From Serratia marcescens (GTDB lineage Bacteria > Pseudomonadota > Gammaproteobacteria > Enterobacterales > Enterobacteriaceae): a stretch of 64,000 nt of DNA. The translations under genes and the position numbers were made by a program. The number at the start of each line of letters is the position of its first letter. The first letter of the stretch is position 1. Location: the NCBI RefSeq assembly GCF_001902635.1, contig NZ_MJAO01000020.1, positions 1-64,000 of the forward strand. The letters run 5' to 3'. Positions 62,269-64,000 of this stretch are shown piece by piece. The notes below the pieces were generated by a model that worked only from the letters and a program-made list of their open reading frames with translations, made no database searches and was not told where the DNA came from.

Positions 62269-63603
62269 CTATCTTCCCAACCACGGCAGTGGGTTAACCG
62301 CCTGTCCTTGACGACGGATTTCGAAATAGAGCGACGGCGTTCCTTGACCGCCGCTGGTGCCGACCAGGGCGATCGGCTGACCGGCGCGCACCTGCGCCCC
62401 GACGTTGACCAACGCGCTCTGGTTGTAACCGTACACGCTCATGTCGCCTTTGCCGTGTTCGACCACCACCATCAGGCCATAGCCTTGCAGCCAGTCGGCC
62501 AGCAGCACGCGGCCATCGGCGACGGCTTTCACTTCGCTGCCTTCGCGGGCTTCGATCACCATGCCTTTCCAGCGTAGCTCGCCCTGCTGCTGTTCGCCAA
62601 AGCCGTGCAGAGTGCGGCCGCGCACCGGCCACATCAGCTGGCCGGCCGGGCGGCCGAGGCCGCCGGTACGCGCCATCAGCGAGCGATCGGCTTCGCTTGG
62701 TTTGTAGGTGGTGCCGGTTTTCTTCGCCTGTTGTTCTTTGATGCGCACCTGTTCGCGCACCTTGGCCGCTTCACGCGCTTCGCGTTCGGCGCGCGCGCGG
62801 GCTTCGCGCTCCGCGCGGGCGATCTTGTCGCGCATGCGGGTTTCGTTCTGGCGCAGTTCCACCAGGCGTTGTTGGTCTTTTTCCAGCGAAGCTTCCAGCT
62901 CGGTCAGCGTTTTCTTGCGGGCGCCGCGCGCCTGCTCCAGTTTTTGCTGCTGCGTCTGTTGTTCGCCCAGTAAGGATTTTTGCTGGCCCTGTTTGGCCAC
63001 CAGCGTGGTTTTCTGCTTCGCCAGCTCGGCGCGGGTCTGTTTCAGCTCTTCGATGGTTTTCTGGCGCGCTTCGTTCAGATAGCCGAAATAAGCCAGGATA
63101 CGTTCGCTGCGCTGGCTTTCTTCACCGCTGAGGATCAGTTGCACGGCGCTGTGCTGCCCTTGCCGGAAGGCGGCGTCGAGTTGTTTGGCGAGGAGGTTTT
63201 GCTGGGTCGACTGCTGCTTTTGCAACTTGGCTATCGAGGCGTTCAGGCTGGAAATGTCCTTGCCCAGCTGAGTGAGCGAGCCCTGGGTGTCGCGCAATTG
63301 GCGGCTGGCTTGGGCGATGGTTTTTTCCTGCTGGCGCAGCTGATCCTGCAGAGAGCTGCGCTGCTGCTGCTGCTGCTTTACCGCCTTTTCTTTCTCGGCG
63401 ATGCTCTGCTGGATGTCTTTCAGCTGGGATTTATTGTCTTCCGCCGCCTGGCCGGCGAGCGGCAACAGCAAGACGCCAGCGCAAAATACGCTGGCGCACA
63501 TGGCGGTGAACGTCCTTGGCGCGGTGCGTTCAGGCTGCGGTCGGCTGCCTGCGTTTGCGCTTCGGGTTACCCTTGATAGTGCAAAAAACGCCTTCTCCCT
63601 CAT
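62269..63603 (-). CDS. envC: murein hydrolase activator EnvC
   Basis: Periplasmic activator of amidases AmiA and AmiB during septum splitting, recruited by FtsEX. The 444 residues include a signal-type segment (about 35-54, CASVFCAGVLLLPLAGQAA), a long coiled coil (about 55-290, rich in Gln/Lys/Glu), and a degenerate LytM/peptidase M23 domain near the C-terminus with GLMVVVEHGKGDMSVYGYNQSALV, lacking the full set of zinc ligands as in E. coli. The start is uncertain: the ATG at 63603 lies in a terminator-like loop and no good ribosome site precedes it. E. coli EnvC is 419 residues. Confidence 0.9.
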   Translation of the reverse strand: MREKAFFALSRVTRSANAGSRPQPERTAPRTFTAMCASVFCAGVLLLPLAGQAAEDNKSQLKDIQQSIAEKEKAVKQQQQQRSSLQDQLRQQEKTIAQASRQLRDTQGSLTQLGKDISSLNASIAKLQKQQSTQQNLLAKQLDAAFRQGQHSAVQLILSGEESQRSERILAYFGYLNEARQKTIEELKQTRAELAKQKTTLVAKQGQQKSLLGEQQTQQQKLEQARGARKKTLTELEASLEKDQQRLVELRQNETRMRDKIARAEREARARAEREAREAAKVREQVRIKEQQAKKTGTTYKPSEADRSLMARTGGLGRPAGQLMWPVRGRTLHGFGEQQQGELRWKGMVIEAREGSEVKAVADGRVLLADWLQGYGLMVVVEHGKGDMSVYGYNQSALVNVGAQVRAGQPIALVGTSGGQGTPSLYFEIRRQGQAVNPLPWLGR

Positions 63604-63611
63604 GGAGAAGG
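63584..63611 (-). terminator. terminator-like hairpin over the envC start
   Basis: Perfect eight-base stem CCTTCTCC / GGAGAAGG (63591-63598 and 63604-63611), followed on the minus strand by CG and six T. The five-base loop contains the envC ATG. It lies just after the gpmI stop and could end part of gpmI transcription. Confidence 0.6.
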
Positions 63612-63612
63612 A

Positions 63613-64000
63613 TTATTCCACGATGAACAGCGGCTTACCAGTCATCTCTTGCGGGATTTCCATTCCCATCAGCGTTAACAGGGTTGGCGCGATGTCCGAA
63701 AGCTTGCCGCCTTCGACCGCTTGCGCCGGTTTGCCGACGTAAATCAGCGGCACCGGCAGGCTGGTGTGGGCGGTGTGCGCCTGGCCGGTGGCCGGGTCGC
63801 GCATCTGCTCGGCGTTGCCGTGATCGGCGGTGATCAGCAGTTGCCCGTCGACGTCGCGCACTGCGTCAACCACTTGGGCGATGCAGGCGTCCAGCGTTTC
63901 CACCGCTTTTATCGCCGCTTCATACACGCCGGTATGCCCCACCATGTCGCCGTTCGGGTAGTTGCAGATAATGGCGTCGTACTTGCCGCTGCGGATGGCG
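63613..64000 (-). CDS. gpmI: cofactor-independent phosphoglycerate mutase, 3' part (partial)
   Basis: The C-terminal about 128 residues of GpmI, running off the right edge. The visible part carries [22 protein letters not shown] and [13 protein letters not shown], with Asp and His that bind manganese in the alkaline phosphatase-like fold, then [16 protein letters not shown]. The enzyme interconverts 3- and 2-phosphoglycerate in glycolysis. It lies directly upstream of envC and yibQ, the same order as in E. coli. Confidence 0.95.
   Translation of the reverse strand, partial: AIRSGKYDAIICNYPNGDMVGHTGVYEAAIKAVETLDACIAQVVDAVRDVDGQLLITADHGNAEQMRDPATGQAHTAHTSLPVPLIYVGKPAQAVEGGKLSDIAPTLLTLMGMEIPQEMTGKPLFIVE

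Overview
This window is chromosomal core sequence from an enterobacterium of the Serratia type, most likely Serratia marcescens or a close relative. The assignment rests on high GC coding sequence, proteins that are close to but not identical with Escherichia coli homologues, E. coli-like gene order (rrn-mobBA-yihD-srkA-dsbA-polA-spf-engB-csrC-yihI-hemN-glnGLA-typA, and spoT-rpoZ-gmk, rph-pyrE-slmA-dut-coaBC-radC-rpmBG-mutM-coaD), and a Klebsiella/Serratia-style LPS core cluster (waaE, wabG, wabH and wabN types). I see no prophage, insertion sequence, CRISPR array or plasmid gene. All assignments come from reading the sequence and from memory of the families; no database search was run.

Layout. 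1-380: 3' end of an rrn operon (23S tail, 5S, terminator). 0.4-5 kb: molybdopterin guanine dinucleotide genes mobA-mobB, yihD, the stress kinase srkA with dsbA, and acyltransferase yihG. 5-12 kb: polA with an upstream DnaA box, Spot 42 RNA, engB, a long CsrC-type regulatory RNA, yihI, an unnamed 57-residue membrane ORF, hemN and the tiny membrane protein gene yshB. 12-16.6 kb: nitrogen control operon glnA-glnL-glnG with a readable sigma-54 promoter and NtrC sites. 16.6-21.5 kb: typA, yihX, yihY, dtd, fabY. At 21.5 kb the order jumps, relative to E. coli, to the yicH/xanP region: yicH, xanP (with a PurR operator), gltS, recG, trmH, spoT, rpoZ, gmk, yicG. 33-36.5 kb is a small accessory patch: a DUF3574-type lipoprotein, a NupC-type transporter, an unrecognised 129-residue protein, then yicC. 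36.6-43.6 kb: rph-pyrE with its attenuator, slmA, dut, coaBC, radC, rpmB-rpmG, mutM, coaD.

43.6-58.8 kb holds the LPS inner and outer core genes. They are split into blocks by strand. hldD-waaF-waaC-GT4-waaL-GT2 reads leftward. A rightward pair (WabN-type deacetylase plus a GT9 protein) diverges from a leftward waaQ-wabG-wabH block. A solitary rightward GT9 gene, AT-rich in its first half, diverges from waaA-waaE. Together these encode heptose supply, heptosyltransferases I to III, Kdo transfer, core sugar addition and modification, and O-antigen ligation.

58.8-64 kb: kbl-tdh (threonine catabolism), yibQ, the cell-division activator envC, and the 3' part of gpmI running off the right edge.

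The least ordinary items are the unusually long, GGA-rich csrC; the 57-residue ORF coupled to hemN; the PurR box before xanP; the strand mosaic of the waa cluster; and the envC start codon lying in the loop of a terminator-like hairpin. I did not find evidence for a wholly new multi-gene system.
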